Below are positions 8,077-17,694 of a DNA stretch of 64,000 bases, in pieces. The DNA is from Streptomyces eurythermus. GTDB lineage: Bacteria > Actinomycetota > Actinomycetes > Streptomycetales > Streptomycetaceae. Location of the stretch: the NCBI RefSeq assembly GCF_014649115.1, contig NZ_BMSK01000001.1:62001-126000 (forward strand), given 5' to 3'. The notes under the pieces were generated by a model. That model saw nothing but the letters and a program-made list of their open reading frames with translations, searched no databases and was not told where the DNA came from. Position 1 is the stretch's first letter; each line of letters opens with the position of its first letter. A program made the translations under genes and the position numbers.

Positions 8077-8701
8077 GCCGTCGGTCGCGGTCCCAGGTGC
8101 GCAGGACAGCGAGGGCGAAGGCGACCCGGGTGTCCAGGCGCCGGGGGTCGTGGCGGTAGGTCCTGCTCAGGCCCCGGTAGTCCAGGACCGTGCCGGTGCC
8201 GGGGGCGCGCCAGCGGGTGCGGGCGGGGCGGCCGAAGGTGAAGTCGTCCGGGCTGCCGTCGAAGAAGGAGTACACCGTCGCGCAGAGGACCCACAGGAGC
8301 CAGGCCGGGGCGGTGACCACGTAGAGCAGCCAGGCGTACCACGTGCCCGCCTTGCCCGTGACCCGCTGGGACGGGCCGGCGACCTGCGCGGTCCAGCGGG
8401 TCCGGCGGGGCCAGGGGAGCAGGCGGCCGGGGCGGCGGGTGACGCGGGCCAGGGGAGTGCCGTCGGACGCGTGGAGGTCGTAGGTGTCCGGGCCCGCGGG
8501 GGTGACGGAGCAGAGCGGGCGGTCGTCCGGGGCGGAGTGGATCCGGAACGGGCGTCCGGGCGTACGGGAGGCATAGACCCGGGCCAGCGGTGCGTTCCCG
8601 GAGCGGTGGGAGACCGTCGAGACCAGCTCCGCGTCGGAAGCGGGCAGCGGTACCGGGTTGTTCGCCGAGATACGGAAGGCGTACGGGGTGGTGTCGTGCA
8701 C
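8066..8701 (-). CDS. Hypothetical membrane-associated protein
   Basis: A protein of about 211 residues. The N-terminal part is soluble (HDTTPYAFRISANNPVPLP, PDDRPLCSVTPAGPDTYDLH). One or two hydrophobic helices around residues 125-148 (WLLYVVTAPAWLLWVLCATV) follow, then a basic C-terminal tail (RHDPRRLDTRVAFALAVLRT). The start is uncertain: GTG 8701 is chosen, while TTG 8728 adds nine residues; neither has a strong ribosome binding site. It is convergent with, and overlaps by 11 nt, the preceding gene. No function recognised. Confidence 0.6.
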   Translation of the reverse strand: MHDTTPYAFRISANNPVPLPASDAELVSTVSHRSGNAPLARVYASRTPGRPFRIHSAPDDRPLCSVTPAGPDTYDLHASDGTPLARVTRRPGRLLPWPRRTRWTAQVAGPSQRVTGKAGTWYAWLLYVVTAPAWLLWVLCATVYSFFDGSPDDFTFGRPARTRWRAPGTGTVLDYRGLSRTYRHDPRRLDTRVAFALAVLRTWDRDRRLRA

Positions 8702-8805
8702 GGGGCCATCTTGGGCGCCGGTGATCAAGAAGCGGTAGCCGCGGTGCGCCGCACCGGCACTCCGGTTTGACCTACGTCACCTTCGGGGTAATCTCTTCGG
8801 CCCGA

Positions 8806-8836
8806 TTGGCACAGGACCTGCCCCGTATGGCAGACT
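8806..8836 (+). promoter_or_regulatory. Candidate S10 operon promoter
   Basis: TTGGCA (8806-8811) and CAGACT (8831-8836) are separated by 19 nt, giving a vegetative (HrdB-type) promoter about 340 nt before rpsJ. The -10 CAGACT is common in Streptomyces rRNA and ribosomal protein promoters. TATGGC (8826-8831) is a competing -10 with poor spacing. No other promoter of similar quality is seen before rpsJ. Confidence 0.5.
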
Positions 8837-9183
8837 GTCGGAGTTGCTCGGTCGAGTGTTGATGCTGCGCGCCTCCCGCCGGGAGGACCGGAAGCGAGTC
8901 CCACAGTACTCGTCGTCCTAACTGCCCTCGGGCAGCGCTGGGGCGGACGTACGGGAATCTTCCGGGAAGTGTGAGCGCGATACCGGCCAGGCGCCCGGTG
9001 GGCCCGAGGTCCCCGGTCCGCGGTTCCGGAAGGGCCGTGTCAATCCCGCAGGGATGTTCGGACAAGGGACATTCATGTCAGCGGGAGCGCGACACGCCCG
9101 ACCGCGTGGGTCGGAGGAGCAAAGGTCACCCAGAAGCAACACCGGGTTCCAGAGCGTTAGAGAGACAGGACTACTGAGTAGCC
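8837..9183 (+). other. Long 5' leader of the S10 operon
   Basis: About 345 nt without a coding gene. It holds several hairpins: CCTCCC-GCC-GGGAGG (8872-8886), CTGCC-CTCG-GGCAG (8922-8935), and an imperfect one at 8952-8965 (CGGGAA / TTCCGG). None is followed by a U-run, so they are more likely control or processing structures than terminators. In E. coli the S10 leader binds L4 for autoregulation; whether this leader does so is unknown. An AGAGACAGGAC stretch precedes the rpsJ ATG. Confidence 0.45.
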
Positions 9184-9492
9184 ATGGCGGGACAGAAGAT
9201 CCGCATCCGGCTCAAGGCCTACGACCACGAGGTCATCGACTCTTCGGCGAAGAAGATCGTCGAGACGGTGACTCGCACTGGTGCGTCGGTCGCGGGCCCG
9301 GTGCCGCTGCCCACTGAGAAGAACGTGTACTGCGTCATCAAGTCGCCGCACAAGTACAAGGACTCGCGCGAGCACTTCGAGATGCGCACGCACAAGCGCC
9401 TGATCGACATCCTCGACCCGACCCCCAAGACCGTTGACTCTCTGATGCGACTCGACCTGCCGGCCGGTGTCGACATCGAGATCAAGCTCTGA
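9184..9492 (+). CDS. rpsJ: 30S ribosomal protein S10
   Basis: A 102-residue protein, the family's normal length, starting [20 protein letters not shown] and containing the conserved [20 protein letters not shown] and [13 protein letters not shown]. It is a component of the 30S head and also, in other bacteria, a transcription antitermination factor (NusE). First gene of the superoperon, behind a leader of about 345 nt; the L3 gene starts 16 nt downstream. Loop residues 50-60 contact the A-site tRNA region. Confidence 0.98.
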   Translation: MAGQKIRIRLKAYDHEVIDSSAKKIVETVTRTGASVAGPVPLPTEKNVYCVIKSPHKYKDSREHFEMRTHKRLIDILDPTPKTVDSLMRLDLPAGVDIEIKL

Positions 9493-9508
9493 GGCTGGTG
9501 GGCTGAGA

Positions 9509-10153
9509 ATGGCTAAGCAGATCAAGGGCATCCTGGGCGAGAAGCTCGGCATGACGCAGGTGTGGGACGAGAACAACCGTGTTGTTCCGGTCACCGTCGT
9601 CAAGGCCGGCCCCAACGTCGTGACCCAGGTTCGTACCAACGACGTCGACGGCTACGAGTCGGTCCAGATCGCCTTCGGCGAGATCGACCCGCGCAAGGTG
9701 AACAAGCCCCTCAAGGGTCACTTCGCCAAGGCCGACGTCACCCCCCGTCGCCACCTCGTCGAGATCCGCACCGCGGACGCCTCCGAGTACACGCTGGGCC
9801 AGGAGATCACCGCTGCGGTGTTCGAGGCCGGCGTGAAGGTCGACGTCACCGGCAAGAGCAAGGGCAAGGGCTTCGCCGGTGTCATGAAGCGTCACAACTT
9901 CGGTGGCCTCGGCGCCGGTCACGGCACCCAGCGCAAGCACCGCTCGCCCGGTTCCATCGGTGGCTGCGCCACCCCGGGCCGTGTGTTCAAGGGCCTCCGC
10001 ATGGCGGGTCGCATGGGCAACGAGCGGGTCACCACCCAGAACCTGACCGTCCACGCCGTTGACGCGGAGAAGGGTCTGCTGCTCATCAAGGGCGCGGTTC
10101 CCGGTCCGAACGGCGGCCTCGTCCTGGTCCGCACCGCGGCCAAGGGGGCCTGA
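9509..10153 (+). CDS. rplC: 50S ribosomal protein L3
   Basis: A 214-residue protein ([20 protein letters not shown]). ATG 9509 is chosen because it gives the conserved L3 N-terminus; an upstream in-frame start at 9467 would overlap rpsJ. Conserved segments include [32 protein letters not shown] and GRMAGNERVT-like sequence ([13 protein letters not shown]). L3 is an early 23S rRNA binder whose long loop reaches the peptidyl transferase centre. Spacing to rpsJ is 16 nt and to rplD 8 nt. Confidence 0.98.
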   Translation: MAKQIKGILGEKLGMTQVWDENNRVVPVTVVKAGPNVVTQVRTNDVDGYESVQIAFGEIDPRKVNKPLKGHFAKADVTPRRHLVEIRTADASEYTLGQEITAAVFEAGVKVDVTGKSKGKGFAGVMKRHNFGGLGAGHGTQRKHRSPGSIGGCATPGRVFKGLRMAGRMGNERVTTQNLTVHAVDAEKGLLLIKGAVPGPNGGLVLVRTAAKGA

Positions 10154-10161
10154 GGTAACCG

Positions 10162-10812
10162 ATGAGCACTGTTGACATCCTTTCGCCGGCGGGCGAGAAG
10201 GCCGGTTCCGTCGAGCTCCCCGCGGAGATCTTCGACGCCAAGGTCAGCGTCCCGCTGATCCACCAGGTCGTCGTCGCGCAGCTGGCCGCTGCCCGCCAGG
10301 GCACGCACAAGACCAAGACCCGCGGTGAAGTCCGTGGTGGCGGCAAGAAGCCGTACCGCCAGAAGGGCACCGGCCGCGCCCGTCAGGGCTCGACCCGCGC
10401 GCCGCAGTTCGCCGGTGGTGGCGTCGTGCACGGTCCCGTGCCGCGTGACTACTCGCAGCGGACCCCGAAGAAGATGAAGGCCGCCGCCCTGCGCGGTGCC
10501 CTCACCGACCGGGCGCGTCACAACCGCATCCACGTCGTCTCCGGCGTGGTCGAGGGTGACATCTCCACGAAGGCCGCGAAGAGCCTGTTCGGCAAGATCT
10601 CGGAGCGCAAGAACCTGCTCCTGGTCGCCGAGCGCTCCGACGAGGCCGCGTGGCTGTCCGCCCGCAACCTGCCCCAGGTCCACATCCTGGAGCCGGGCCA
10701 GCTGAACACGTACGACGTTCTCGTCTCGGACGACGTGGTCTTCACCCAGGCCGCTTTCGAGTCCTTCGTCGCCGGCCCGAAGGCCAACGACACCGAAGGG
10801 AGCGAGGTCTGA
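10162..10812 (+). CDS. rplD: 50S ribosomal protein L4
   Basis: A 216-residue protein. The central conserved loop reads [20 protein letters not shown] and [19 protein letters not shown], the part that lines the nascent peptide tunnel. Its stop overlaps the next ATG (TGATG), giving translational coupling to rplW. In E. coli L4 also represses the S10 operon; that activity is not testable from sequence here. Confidence 0.98.
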   Translation: MSTVDILSPAGEKAGSVELPAEIFDAKVSVPLIHQVVVAQLAAARQGTHKTKTRGEVRGGGKKPYRQKGTGRARQGSTRAPQFAGGGVVHGPVPRDYSQRTPKKMKAAALRGALTDRARHNRIHVVSGVVEGDISTKAAKSLFGKISERKNLLLVAERSDEAAWLSARNLPQVHILEPGQLNTYDVLVSDDVVFTQAAFESFVAGPKANDTEGSEV

Positions 10813-11231
10813 TGGCCATCCGTCACCCCGCTATCGCCTCGAAGGCCGCCAAGGCCGCCAAGGCCGCGCGCGTCGCCAAGGCGCGTCGCCACGCCACCGA
10901 GGGCAAGAACACCGTCGAGACCCCGCTGAGCAAGTCGTACACGGACCCCCGTGACGTCCTGCTGAAGCCGGTCGTCTCCGAGAAGAGCTACGCGCTCCTC
11001 GACGAGAACAAGTACACGTTCATCGTCGACCCGAACGCCAACAAGACCCAGATCAAGCAGGCCGTCCAGGCGGTCTTCGACGTCAAGGTCACCGGGGTCA
11101 ACACGATCAACCGCCAGGGCAAGCGCAAGCGCACGAAGACCGGCTTCGGTCAGCGTGCCGGCAGCAAGCGCGCGATCGTGACCCTCGCCGAGGGCGACCG
11201 TATCGACATCTTCGGCGGTCCGACCGCCTAA
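10812..11231 (+). CDS. rplW: 50S ribosomal protein L23 with N-terminal extension
   Basis: A 139-residue protein, longer than the usual 95-105 because of a 40-residue Ala/Lys-rich N-terminus ([20 protein letters not shown]). The core runs from [20 protein letters not shown] to [13 protein letters not shown]23 sits at the tunnel exit and docks SRP and trigger factor, so the basic extension lies near that site. Starts with a 1-nt overlap on rplD, and rplB follows after 40 nt. Confidence 0.97.
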   Translation: MAIRHPAIASKAAKAAKAARVAKARRHATEGKNTVETPLSKSYTDPRDVLLKPVVSEKSYALLDENKYTFIVDPNANKTQIKQAVQAVFDVKVTGVNTINRQGKRKRTKTGFGQRAGSKRAIVTLAEGDRIDIFGGPTA

Positions 11232-11271
11232 GGGCGGTCCGGATCGTCCGATATCGGACGAGGACTGAGAA

Positions 11272-12108
11272 ATGGGAATCCGCAAGTACAAGCCGACTAC
11301 GCCGGGCCGTCGTGGCGCCAGCGTTGCCGACTTCGTCGAGGTCACGCGGTCCACGCCGGAGAAGTCGCTGGTTCGCCCGCTGCACAGCAAGGGCGGCCGT
11401 AACAACGCCGGTCGTGTGACCGTTCGCCACCAGGGTGGCGGACACAAGCGCGCCTACCGAGTGATCGACTTCCGTCGTCACGACAAGGACGGCGTGCCGG
11501 CGAAGGTCGCGCACATCGAGTACGACCCCAACCGCACCGCGCGCATCGCGCTGCTGCACTACGCCGACGGCGAGAAGCGCTACATCCTCGCCCCGCGCAA
11601 CCTGCAGCAGGGCGACACCGTGGAGAACGGTCCCGGGGCCGACATCAAGCCGGGCAACAACCTGGCCCTCCGCAACATCCCGGTCGGTACCACGATCCAC
11701 GCGATCGAGCTCCGTCCCGGTGGCGGTGCCAAGTTCGCCCGCTCCGCCGGTGCCTCCGTGCAGCTGCTCGCGAAGGAGGGCGCCTACGCCCACCTGCGCA
11801 TGCCGTCCGGTGAGATCCGTCTGGTCGACGTGCGCTGCCGCGCCACCGTCGGCGAGGTCGGCAACGCCGAGCAGAGCAACATCAACTGGGGCAAGGCGGG
11901 CCGCAAGCGGTGGCTGGGCGTTCGCCCGACCGTCCGTGGTGTGGTCATGAACCCGGTGGACCACCCGCACGGTGGTGGTGAGGGCCGGACCTCCGGTGGT
12001 CGTCACCCCGTGTCCCCGTGGGGCAAGAAGGAAGGCCGTACTCGTTCGCCCAAGAAGGCGTCGAACAAGTACATCGTCCGCCGCCGCAAGACGAACAAGA
12101 AGCGCTAA
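11272..12108 (+). CDS. rplB: 50S ribosomal protein L2
   Basis: A 278-residue protein of standard length starting [20 protein letters not shown]. It contains the universally conserved [20 protein letters not shown], whose His lies near the peptidyl transferase centre. The basic C-terminus is [20 protein letters not shown]. The gene is preceded by GAGGACTGAGAA as ribosome binding site and spaced 12 nt from rpsS. Confidence 0.99.
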   Translation: MGIRKYKPTTPGRRGASVADFVEVTRSTPEKSLVRPLHSKGGRNNAGRVTVRHQGGGHKRAYRVIDFRRHDKDGVPAKVAHIEYDPNRTARIALLHYADGEKRYILAPRNLQQGDTVENGPGADIKPGNNLALRNIPVGTTIHAIELRPGGGAKFARSAGASVQLLAKEGAYAHLRMPSGEIRLVDVRCRATVGEVGNAEQSNINWGKAGRKRWLGVRPTVRGVVMNPVDHPHGGGEGRTSGGRHPVSPWGKKEGRTRSPKKASNKYIVRRRKTNKKR

Positions 12109-12120
12109 GGACGGGTTGAG

Positions 12121-12402
12121 ATGCCTCGTAGCTTGAAGAAGGGGCCCTTCGTCGACGACCACCTGATCAAGAAGGTGGACGCCCAGAACGATGCCGGCAC
12201 CAAGAACGTCATCAAGACCTGGTCCCGTCGCTCGATGATCGTCCCGGCCATGCTCGGCCACACGATCGCGGTGCACAACGGCAAGACCCACATCCCGGTG
12301 TTCGTCACCGAGTCGATGGTCGGCCACAAGCTCGGCGAGTTCTCGCCGACGCGCACCTTCCGGGGTCACGTCAAGGAAGACCGGAAGTCGAAGCGCCGCT
12401 AG
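12121..12402 (+). CDS. rpsS: 30S ribosomal protein S19
   Basis: A 93-residue protein ([40 protein letters not shown]), the normal family length. S19 forms the S13-S19 pair in the 30S head contacting the A-site tRNA. Located between rplB (12-nt gap) and rplV (45-nt gap) as in other bacteria. Confidence 0.98.
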   Translation: MPRSLKKGPFVDDHLIKKVDAQNDAGTKNVIKTWSRRSMIVPAMLGHTIAVHNGKTHIPVFVTESMVGHKLGEFSPTRTFRGHVKEDRKSKRR

Positions 12403-12447
12403 TAGCGGATCGCATTCAGACACGTAAGTAACTCTGAAGGGACAACC

Positions 12448-12795
12448 ATGGAAGCCAGGGCACAGGCGCGGTACATCCGCGTGACGCCCATGAAGGCCCG
12501 CCGTGTGGTGGACCTCATCCGTGGCATGAACGCCACGGAGGCCCAGGCTGTTCTGCGATTCGCTCCGCAGGCAGCCTCCGTGCCCGTCGGCAAGGTGCTC
12601 GACAGCGCCATCGCCAACGCCGCGCACAACTACGACCACACCGATGTCGACAGCCTCTTCGTTTCCGAGGCCTACGTCGACGAGGGCCCGACCCTGAAGC
12701 GGTTCCGGCCGCGCGCCCAGGGCCGTGCCTACCGGATCCGCAAGCGGACCAGCCACATCACCGTGGTCGTCAGCAGCAAGGAAGGAACCCGGTAA
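12448..12795 (+). CDS. rplV: 50S ribosomal protein L22
   Basis: A 115-residue protein, [20 protein letters not shown], with the long tunnel-lining hairpin around residues 80-100 ([20 protein letters not shown]), the site of macrolide-resistance changes in other bacteria. A GAAGGGACAACC ribosome binding site precedes it. The stop overlaps the start of rpsC by 1 nt (TAATG). Confidence 0.98.
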   Translation: MEARAQARYIRVTPMKARRVVDLIRGMNATEAQAVLRFAPQAASVPVGKVLDSAIANAAHNYDHTDVDSLFVSEAYVDEGPTLKRFRPRAQGRAYRIRKRTSHITVVVSSKEGTR

Positions 12796-13619
12796 TGGGC
12801 CAGAAGGTAAACCCGCACGGGTTCCGGCTCGGTGTCACGACCGACTTCAAGTCGCGTTGGTACGCCGACAAGCTGTACAAGGACTACGTCAAGGAAGACG
12901 TCGCCATCCGTCGGATGATGACGTCCGGCATGGAGCGCGCCGGCATCTCCAAGGTGGAGATCGAGCGCACCCGTGACCGCGTCCGCGTGGACATCCACAC
13001 CGCTCGCCCGGGCATCGTCATCGGCCGCCGCGGCGCCGAGGCCGACCGCATCCGCGGTGACCTGGAGAAGCTGACCGGCAAGCAGGTCCAGCTCAACATC
13101 CTCGAGGTCAAGAACCCGGAGACGGACGCTCAGCTGGTGGCCCAGGCCGTCGCCGAGCAGCTGTCCTCCCGCGTCTCCTTCCGTCGGGCCATGCGCAAGA
13201 GCATGCAGTCCGCCATGAAGGCCGGCGCCAAGGGCATCAAGATCCAGTGCGGTGGCCGCCTCGGCGGCGCCGAGATGTCCCGCTCGGAGTTCTACCGCGA
13301 GGGCCGTGTGCCCCTGCACACGCTCCGCGCGAACGTGGACTACGGCTTCTTCGAGGCCAAGACGACCTTCGGCCGCATCGGCGTGAAGGTCTGGATCTAC
13401 AAGGGCGACGTCAAGAACATCGCCGAGGTCCGCGCCGAGAACGCTGCCGCCCGTGCGGGTAACCGCCCGGCCCGCGGTGGCGCCGACCGCCCGGCCCGTG
13501 GTGGCCGCGGTGGCGAGCGGCGCGGTCGCAAGCCGCAGCAGGCTGCTGGTGCCGAGGCCCCCAAGGCCGAGGCCCCCGCGGCTGCCGCTCCGGCTGAGAG
13601 CACCGGAACGGAGGCCTGA
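12795..13619 (+). CDS. rpsC: 30S ribosomal protein S3 with Ala/Pro-rich tail
   Basis: A 274-residue protein: KH domain in the N-terminal half ([20 protein letters not shown] includes the GxxG loop) and the conserved C-terminal domain ending near [15 protein letters not shown]. Beyond the usual end is an actinobacterial extension rich in Arg/Gly then Ala/Pro/Glu ([20 protein letters not shown]). S3 guards the mRNA entry channel. It overlaps rplV by 1 nt and precedes rplP by 5 nt. Confidence 0.98.
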   Translation: MGQKVNPHGFRLGVTTDFKSRWYADKLYKDYVKEDVAIRRMMTSGMERAGISKVEIERTRDRVRVDIHTARPGIVIGRRGAEADRIRGDLEKLTGKQVQLNILEVKNPETDAQLVAQAVAEQLSSRVSFRRAMRKSMQSAMKAGAKGIKIQCGGRLGGAEMSRSEFYREGRVPLHTLRANVDYGFFEAKTTFGRIGVKVWIYKGDVKNIAEVRAENAAARAGNRPARGGADRPARGGRGGERRGRKPQQAAGAEAPKAEAPAAAAPAESTGTEA

Positions 13620-13624
13620 CCGAA

Positions 13625-14044
13625 ATGCTGATCCCCCGTAGGGTCAAGCACCGCAAGCAGCACCACCCGAAGCGCAACGGTATGTCCAAGGGTGGAACGC
13701 AGGTTGCGTTCGGCGAGTACGGCATCCAGGCGCTGACCCCGGCCTACGTCACGAACCGCCAGATCGAGGCGGCCCGTATCGCGATGACCCGCCACATCAA
13801 GCGTGGCGGCAAGGTCTGGATCAACATCTACCCGGACCGTCCCCTCACCAAGAAGCCCGCCGAGACCCGCATGGGTTCCGGTAAGGGTTCTCCGGAGTGG
13901 TGGATCGCGAACGTCAAGCCCGGACGTGTGATGTTCGAGCTGTCGTACCCCAACGAAAAGATCGCCCGTGAGGCGCTGACCCGTGCGGCCCACAAGCTGC
14001 CGATGAAGTGCCGGATCGTCAAGCGCGAGGCAGGTGAAGCGTGA
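13625..14044 (+). CDS. rplP: 50S ribosomal protein L16
   Basis: A 139-residue protein ([20 protein letters not shown]), normal length, with conserved [20 protein letters not shown] and [13 protein letters not shown]16 organises the A-site region of the 50S subunit. Coupled to rpmC by a TGATG overlap. Confidence 0.98.
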   Translation: MLIPRRVKHRKQHHPKRNGMSKGGTQVAFGEYGIQALTPAYVTNRQIEAARIAMTRHIKRGGKVWINIYPDRPLTKKPAETRMGSGKGSPEWWIANVKPGRVMFELSYPNEKIAREALTRAAHKLPMKCRIVKREAGEA

Positions 14045-14268
14045 TGTCGGCCGGTACCAAGGCGTCCGAGCTGCGCGAGCTGGGCAACGAGGAGCTTCTG
14101 GGCAAGCTCCGCGAGGCCAAGGAAGAGCTGTTCAACCTCCGCTTCCAGGCGGCCACGGGTCAGCTCGAAAACCACGGCCGGCTGAAGGCCGTCCGTAAGG
14201 ACATCGCGCGGATCTACACCCTGATGCGCGAGCGCGAGCTGGGCATCGAAACGGTGGAGAACGCATGA
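14044..14268 (+). CDS. rpmC: 50S ribosomal protein L29
   Basis: A 74-residue helical hairpin ([60 protein letters not shown]). ATG 14044 is chosen because it overlaps the L16 stop by one base; a GTG lies one codon upstream. L29 sits by the tunnel exit beside L23. Its stop overlaps the rpsQ start (ATGA). Confidence 0.97.
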   Translation: MSAGTKASELRELGNEELLGKLREAKEELFNLRFQAATGQLENHGRLKAVRKDIARIYTLMRERELGIETVENA

Positions 14269-14552
14269 GCGAGAACAACGTGACTGAGCAGAACACCGAG
14301 GCGCGCGGCTTCCGCAAGACCCGTGAGGGCCTCGTCGTCAGCGACAAGATGGACAAGACCGTCGTCGTCGCCGTCGAGGACCGCGTCAAGCACGCGCTGT
14401 ACGGCAAGGTCATCCGCCGTACGAACAAGCTCAAGGCGCACGACGAGCAGAACGCCGCGGGTGTCGGCGACCGCGTCCTCCTGATGGAGACCCGGCCGCT
14501 GTCCGCGACGAAGCGCTGGCGCGTCGTCGAGATCCTCGAGAAGGCCAAGTAA
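14265..14552 (+). CDS. rpsQ: 30S ribosomal protein S17
   Basis: A 95-residue protein, an OB-fold 16S rRNA binder, with a short acidic N-terminus ([16 protein letters not shown]) before the conserved core [18 protein letters not shown] and [20 protein letters not shown]. It overlaps rpmC by 4 nt. A 99-nt gap follows with GCGGGGCTAACCCCGC-type and AGGGGTTCC...GGAACCCCT symmetry before rplN. Confidence 0.97.
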   Translation: MSENNVTEQNTEARGFRKTREGLVVSDKMDKTVVVAVEDRVKHALYGKVIRRTNKLKAHDEQNAAGVGDRVLLMETRPLSATKRWRVVEILEKAK

Positions 14553-14554
14553 TT

Positions 14555-14622
14555 CCTGCGGGGCTAACCCCGCAGGTCAGTTCCGCCAGGCTCGGCAGGG
14601 GTTCCGGGAAGGAACCCCTGCC
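14555..14622 (+). other. Two hairpins between rpsQ and rplN
   Basis: The intergenic RNA can fold as TGCGGGG-CTAA-CCCCGCA (starting near 14557) and CAGGGGTTCC-GGGA-GGAACCCCTG (14597-14620). The second is a perfect 10-bp stem but has no U-run after it, so it may be an attenuation or RNA processing site dividing the S10 and spc parts rather than a full terminator. Confidence 0.45.
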
Positions 14623-14651
14623 GGGAACCGGCAGACGATCAGGAGATAGAC

Positions 14652-15020
14652 GTGATCCAGCAGGAGTCGCGACTGCGTGTCGCCGACAACACTGGTGCGA
14701 AGGAGATCCTTTGCATCCGTGTGCTCGGTGGCTCCGGTCGCCGCTACGCGGGCATCGGTGACGTCATCGTCGCCACCGTCAAGGACGCGATCCCCGGTGG
14801 CAACGTGAAGAAGGGTGACGTCGTCAAGGCGGTCATCGTTCGCACCGTCAAGGAGCGCCGCCGTCCGGACGGCTCGTACATCCGCTTCGACGAGAACGCC
14901 GCCGTCATTCTGAAGAACGACGGCGACCCTCGCGGCACCCGCATCTTCGGCCCGGTCGGCCGTGAGCTGCGCGAGAAGAAGTTCATGAAGATCATCTCGC
15001 TCGCGCCGGAGGTGCTGTAA
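14652..15020 (+). CDS. rplN: 50S ribosomal protein L14
   Basis: A 122-residue protein with GTG start preceded by AGGAGATAGAC. Conserved [40 protein letters not shown] and [21 protein letters not shown]14 lies at the subunit interface and makes bridge B5/B8. Gap to rplX is 2 nt. Confidence 0.98.
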   Translation: MIQQESRLRVADNTGAKEILCIRVLGGSGRRYAGIGDVIVATVKDAIPGGNVKKGDVVKAVIVRTVKERRRPDGSYIRFDENAAVILKNDGDPRGTRIFGPVGRELREKKFMKIISLAPEVL

Positions 15021-15022
15021 GC

Positions 15023-15346
15023 ATGAAGATCAAGAAGGGCGACCTGGTCCAGGTCATCACCGGCAAGGACAAGGGCAAGCAGGGCAAGGTCATTGCCGCT
15101 TACCCGCGCGAGGAGCGCGTCCTGGTCGAGGGTGTCAACCGGGTCAAGAAGCACACCAAGGCCGGTCCGACCGCCAGCGGTTCCCAGGCCGGCGGCATCG
15201 TGACCACCGAGGCGCCGATCCACGTCTCCAACGTCCAGCTGGTCGTGGAGAAGGACGGCAAGAAGGTCGTCACGCGTGTCGGCTACCGCTTCGACGAAGA
15301 GGGCAACAAGATCCGCGTTGCCAAGCGGACGGGTGAGGACATCTGA
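15023..15346 (+). CDS. rplX: 50S ribosomal protein L24
   Basis: A 107-residue KOW-domain protein ([20 protein letters not shown]). L24 starts 50S assembly at the 5' end of 23S rRNA. Conserved [20 protein letters not shown]. The stop overlaps the rplE ATG by one base. Confidence 0.98.
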   Translation: MKIKKGDLVQVITGKDKGKQGKVIAAYPREERVLVEGVNRVKKHTKAGPTASGSQAGGIVTTEAPIHVSNVQLVVEKDGKKVVTRVGYRFDEEGNKIRVAKRTGEDI

Positions 15347-15903
15347 TGGCTACCACCACCACTCCGCGTCTGAAGCAGAAGTACCGCGAGGAGATCGCGG
15401 GCAAGCTGCGTGACGAGTTCAAGTACGAGAACGTCATGCAGGTTCCCGGCCTCGTCAAGATCGTGGTCAACATGGGTGTCGGCGACGCCGCCCGTGACTC
15501 GAAGCTGATCGAGGGCGCGATCCGCGACCTGACCACCATCACCGGTCAGAAGCCGGCCGTCACCAAGGCCCGCAAGTCCATCGCGCAGTTCAAGCTGCGC
15601 GAGGGCCAGCCGATCGGTGCCCACGTCACGCTCCGTGGCGACCGCATGTGGGAGTTCCTGGACCGCACCCTGTCGCTCGCGCTGCCGCGCATCCGCGACT
15701 TCCGCGGCCTGTCCCCCAAGCAGTTCGACGGCCGTGGCAACTACACCTTCGGTCTCACGGAGCAGGTCATGTTCCACGAGATCGACCAGGACAAGATCGA
15801 CCGCGTCCGGGGTATGGACATCACCGTGGTGACCACGGCGACCAACGACGAAGAGGGCCGTGCCCTTCTCCGTCACCTCGGCTTCCCGTTCAAGGAGGCG
15901 TGA
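15346..15903 (+). CDS. rplE: 50S ribosomal protein L5
   Basis: A 185-residue protein, 5S rRNA binder of the central protuberance. Conserved [40 protein letters not shown] and [17 protein letters not shown] sequence. It has a short N-terminal extension [17 protein letters not shown]. The next gene, zinc-type S14, starts 5 nt downstream. Confidence 0.98.
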   Translation: MATTTTPRLKQKYREEIAGKLRDEFKYENVMQVPGLVKIVVNMGVGDAARDSKLIEGAIRDLTTITGQKPAVTKARKSIAQFKLREGQPIGAHVTLRGDRMWEFLDRTLSLALPRIRDFRGLSPKQFDGRGNYTFGLTEQVMFHEIDQDKIDRVRGMDITVVTTATNDEEGRALLRHLGFPFKEA

Positions 15904-15908
15904 GCGAG

Positions 15909-16094
15909 ATGGCGAAGAAGGCTCTCATCGCGAAGGCTGCTCGCAAGCCCAAGTTCGGTGTGCGTGGCTACACCCGCTGCCAGCGCTGCGGTCGTCCGCA
16001 CTCCGTGTACCGCAAGTTCGGCCTGTGCCGCGTGTGCCTCCGTGAGATGGCTCACCGTGGCGAGCTGCCGGGCGTGACCAAGAGCTCCTGGTAA
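15909..16094 (+). CDS. rpsZ: 30S ribosomal protein S14, zinc-binding type Z
   Basis: A 61-residue protein ([20 protein letters not shown]), the short C+ form of S14. Two Cys pairs [20 protein letters not shown] and a following Cys make the zinc site. Streptomyces also usually carries a zinc-free S14 elsewhere that is induced under zinc starvation by Zur; that is family knowledge, not visible here. Confidence 0.97.
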   Translation: MAKKALIAKAARKPKFGVRGYTRCQRCGRPHSVYRKFGLCRVCLREMAHRGELPGVTKSSW

Positions 16095-16308
16095 TCCCCT
16101 CATTTAGGGATTCTGGGACCTCTCGGTAAGCAACCGGGACGGCAGGGCCCGAACCACCGATGCCGTAGGCTGGTGGGGTTGGGCTCTGCCGCCCTGAACG
16201 ACTTACTACGCCGTAGGTCCCCGCGCCGCACCCGTCCCGTCTGCAGAAGTACGGGGAGAGGGATGGCGCATATAGGAAACCCCGGCGAGAAAGGCCACAG
16301 GCCAATTC
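16095..16308 (+). other. Intergenic leader before rpsH
   Basis: A 214-nt non-coding gap inside the spc cluster, longer than its neighbours. TAGGCT (16166-16171) could serve as a -10 box of an internal promoter, but no clear -35 is seen. The rest is GC-rich with no strong terminator. Confidence 0.3.
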
Positions 16309-16707
16309 ATGACCATGACTGATCCGATCGCAGACATGCTGACGCGTCTGCGGAACGCGAACTCGGCGTACCACGACTCGGTGTCGATGCCGCACTCCAA
16401 GATCAAGTCTCACATCGCGGAGATCCTCCAGCAGGAGGGCTTCATCACGGGCTGGAAGGTCGAGGACGCCGAGGTCGGCAAGAACCTCGTCCTGGAGCTG
16501 AAGTTCGGCCCCAACCGTGAGCGCTCCATCGCGGGCATCAAGCGGATCTCCAAGCCCGGTCTCCGGGTCTACGCGAAGTCCACCAACCTGCCGAAGGTGC
16601 TGGGCGGCCTCGGCGTGGCGATCATCTCCACGTCGCACGGGCTCCTCACCGACAAGCAGGCCGGCAAGAAGGGCGTGGGTGGGGAAGTCCTCGCCTACGT
16701 CTGGTAG
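16309..16707 (+). CDS. rpsH: 30S ribosomal protein S8
   Basis: A 132-residue protein, [20 protein letters not shown], normal length, with the conserved C-terminal [20 protein letters not shown]. In E. coli S8 binds helix 21 of 16S rRNA and represses the spc operon. ATG 16309 is chosen; ATG 16315 would drop two residues. Confidence 0.98.
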   Translation: MTMTDPIADMLTRLRNANSAYHDSVSMPHSKIKSHIAEILQQEGFITGWKVEDAEVGKNLVLELKFGPNRERSIAGIKRISKPGLRVYAKSTNLPKVLGGLGVAIISTSHGLLTDKQAGKKGVGGEVLAYVW

Positions 16708-16731
16708 CAGAAGGGAACGGAGGAAACAGCT

Positions 16732-17271
16732 ATGTCGCGCATCGGCAAGCTCCCCATCGCGGTTCCCGCCGGCGTGGACGTCACCATCGACGGCCGTACG
16801 GTGAAGGTCAAGGGCCCCAAGGGCGAACTGACCCACACCATTGCGGCTCCGATCGACATCGCTAAGGGCGAGGACGGCACCCTCCAGGTGCTGCGCCCGA
16901 ACGACGAGCGTCAGAGCAAGGCCCTGCACGGCCTCTCCCGCACGCTGGTGGCGAACATGATCACCGGCGTGACCCAGGGTTACGTGAAGAAGCTCGAGAT
17001 CAGCGGTGTCGGTTACCGAGTGACCGCCAAGGGTTCCAACCTGGAGTTCGCTCTCGGTTACAGCCACCCGATCGTGGTCGAGGCCCCCGAGGGCATCACC
17101 TTCAAGGTGGAGACCCCGACCCGTTTCTCGGTCGAGGGCATCGACAAGCAGAAGGTCGGCGAGGTTGCGGCCAACATCCGCAAGCTGCGCAAGCCCGACC
17201 CGTACAAGGCCAAGGGTGTCAAGTACGAGGGCGAAGTCATCCGCCGCAAGGTCGGAAAGGCGGGTAAGTAA
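16732..17271 (+). CDS. rplF: 50S ribosomal protein L6
   Basis: A 179-residue protein with two related domains ([40 protein letters not shown]; ending [20 protein letters not shown]). It lies near the sarcin-ricin loop and the factor-binding site. GGAGG precedes the ATG. rplR starts 3 nt after. Confidence 0.98.
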   Translation: MSRIGKLPIAVPAGVDVTIDGRTVKVKGPKGELTHTIAAPIDIAKGEDGTLQVLRPNDERQSKALHGLSRTLVANMITGVTQGYVKKLEISGVGYRVTAKGSNLEFALGYSHPIVVEAPEGITFKVETPTRFSVEGIDKQKVGEVAANIRKLRKPDPYKAKGVKYEGEVIRRKVGKAGK

Positions 17272-17274
17272 GCC

Positions 17275-17658
17275 ATGGCATACGGGCAGAAGATCCTCAA
17301 GGGCGACGCCTACAAGCGCGCCGCGATCAAGCGCCGTCACATCCGGATCCGCAAGCGGATCGCCGGTACGGCGGAGCGCCCCCGTCTGGTCGTGACCCGC
17401 TCCAACCGCCACATCGTGGCGCAGGTGATCGACGACCTGAAGGGCCACACCCTGGCGTCGGCGTCCACCCTGGACGCGTCGATCCGCGGTGCCGAGGGCG
17501 ACAAGTCCGCGCAGGCCAAGCAGGTCGGCGCCCTGGTCGCCGAGCGCGCCAAGGCCGCCGGTGTCGAGGCCGTCGTGTTCGACCGTGGTGGCAACCAGTA
17601 CGCCGGCCGCATCGCGGCCCTGGCGGACGCCGCCCGCGAAGCCGGGCTCAAGTTCTGA
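17275..17658 (+). CDS. rplR: 50S ribosomal protein L18
   Basis: A 127-residue 5S rRNA-binding protein. Basic N-terminus ([20 protein letters not shown]) then [20 protein letters not shown] and the conserved C-terminal [20 protein letters not shown]. Gap to rpsE is 36 nt with AGAGAGAGG as ribosome binding site. Confidence 0.98.
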   Translation: MAYGQKILKGDAYKRAAIKRRHIRIRKRIAGTAERPRLVVTRSNRHIVAQVIDDLKGHTLASASTLDASIRGAEGDKSAQAKQVGALVAERAKAAGVEAVVFDRGGNQYAGRIAALADAAREAGLKF

Positions 17659-17694
17659 GCCGCTTGTAGCTAGCGGAAAGAGAGAGGTAATCCA

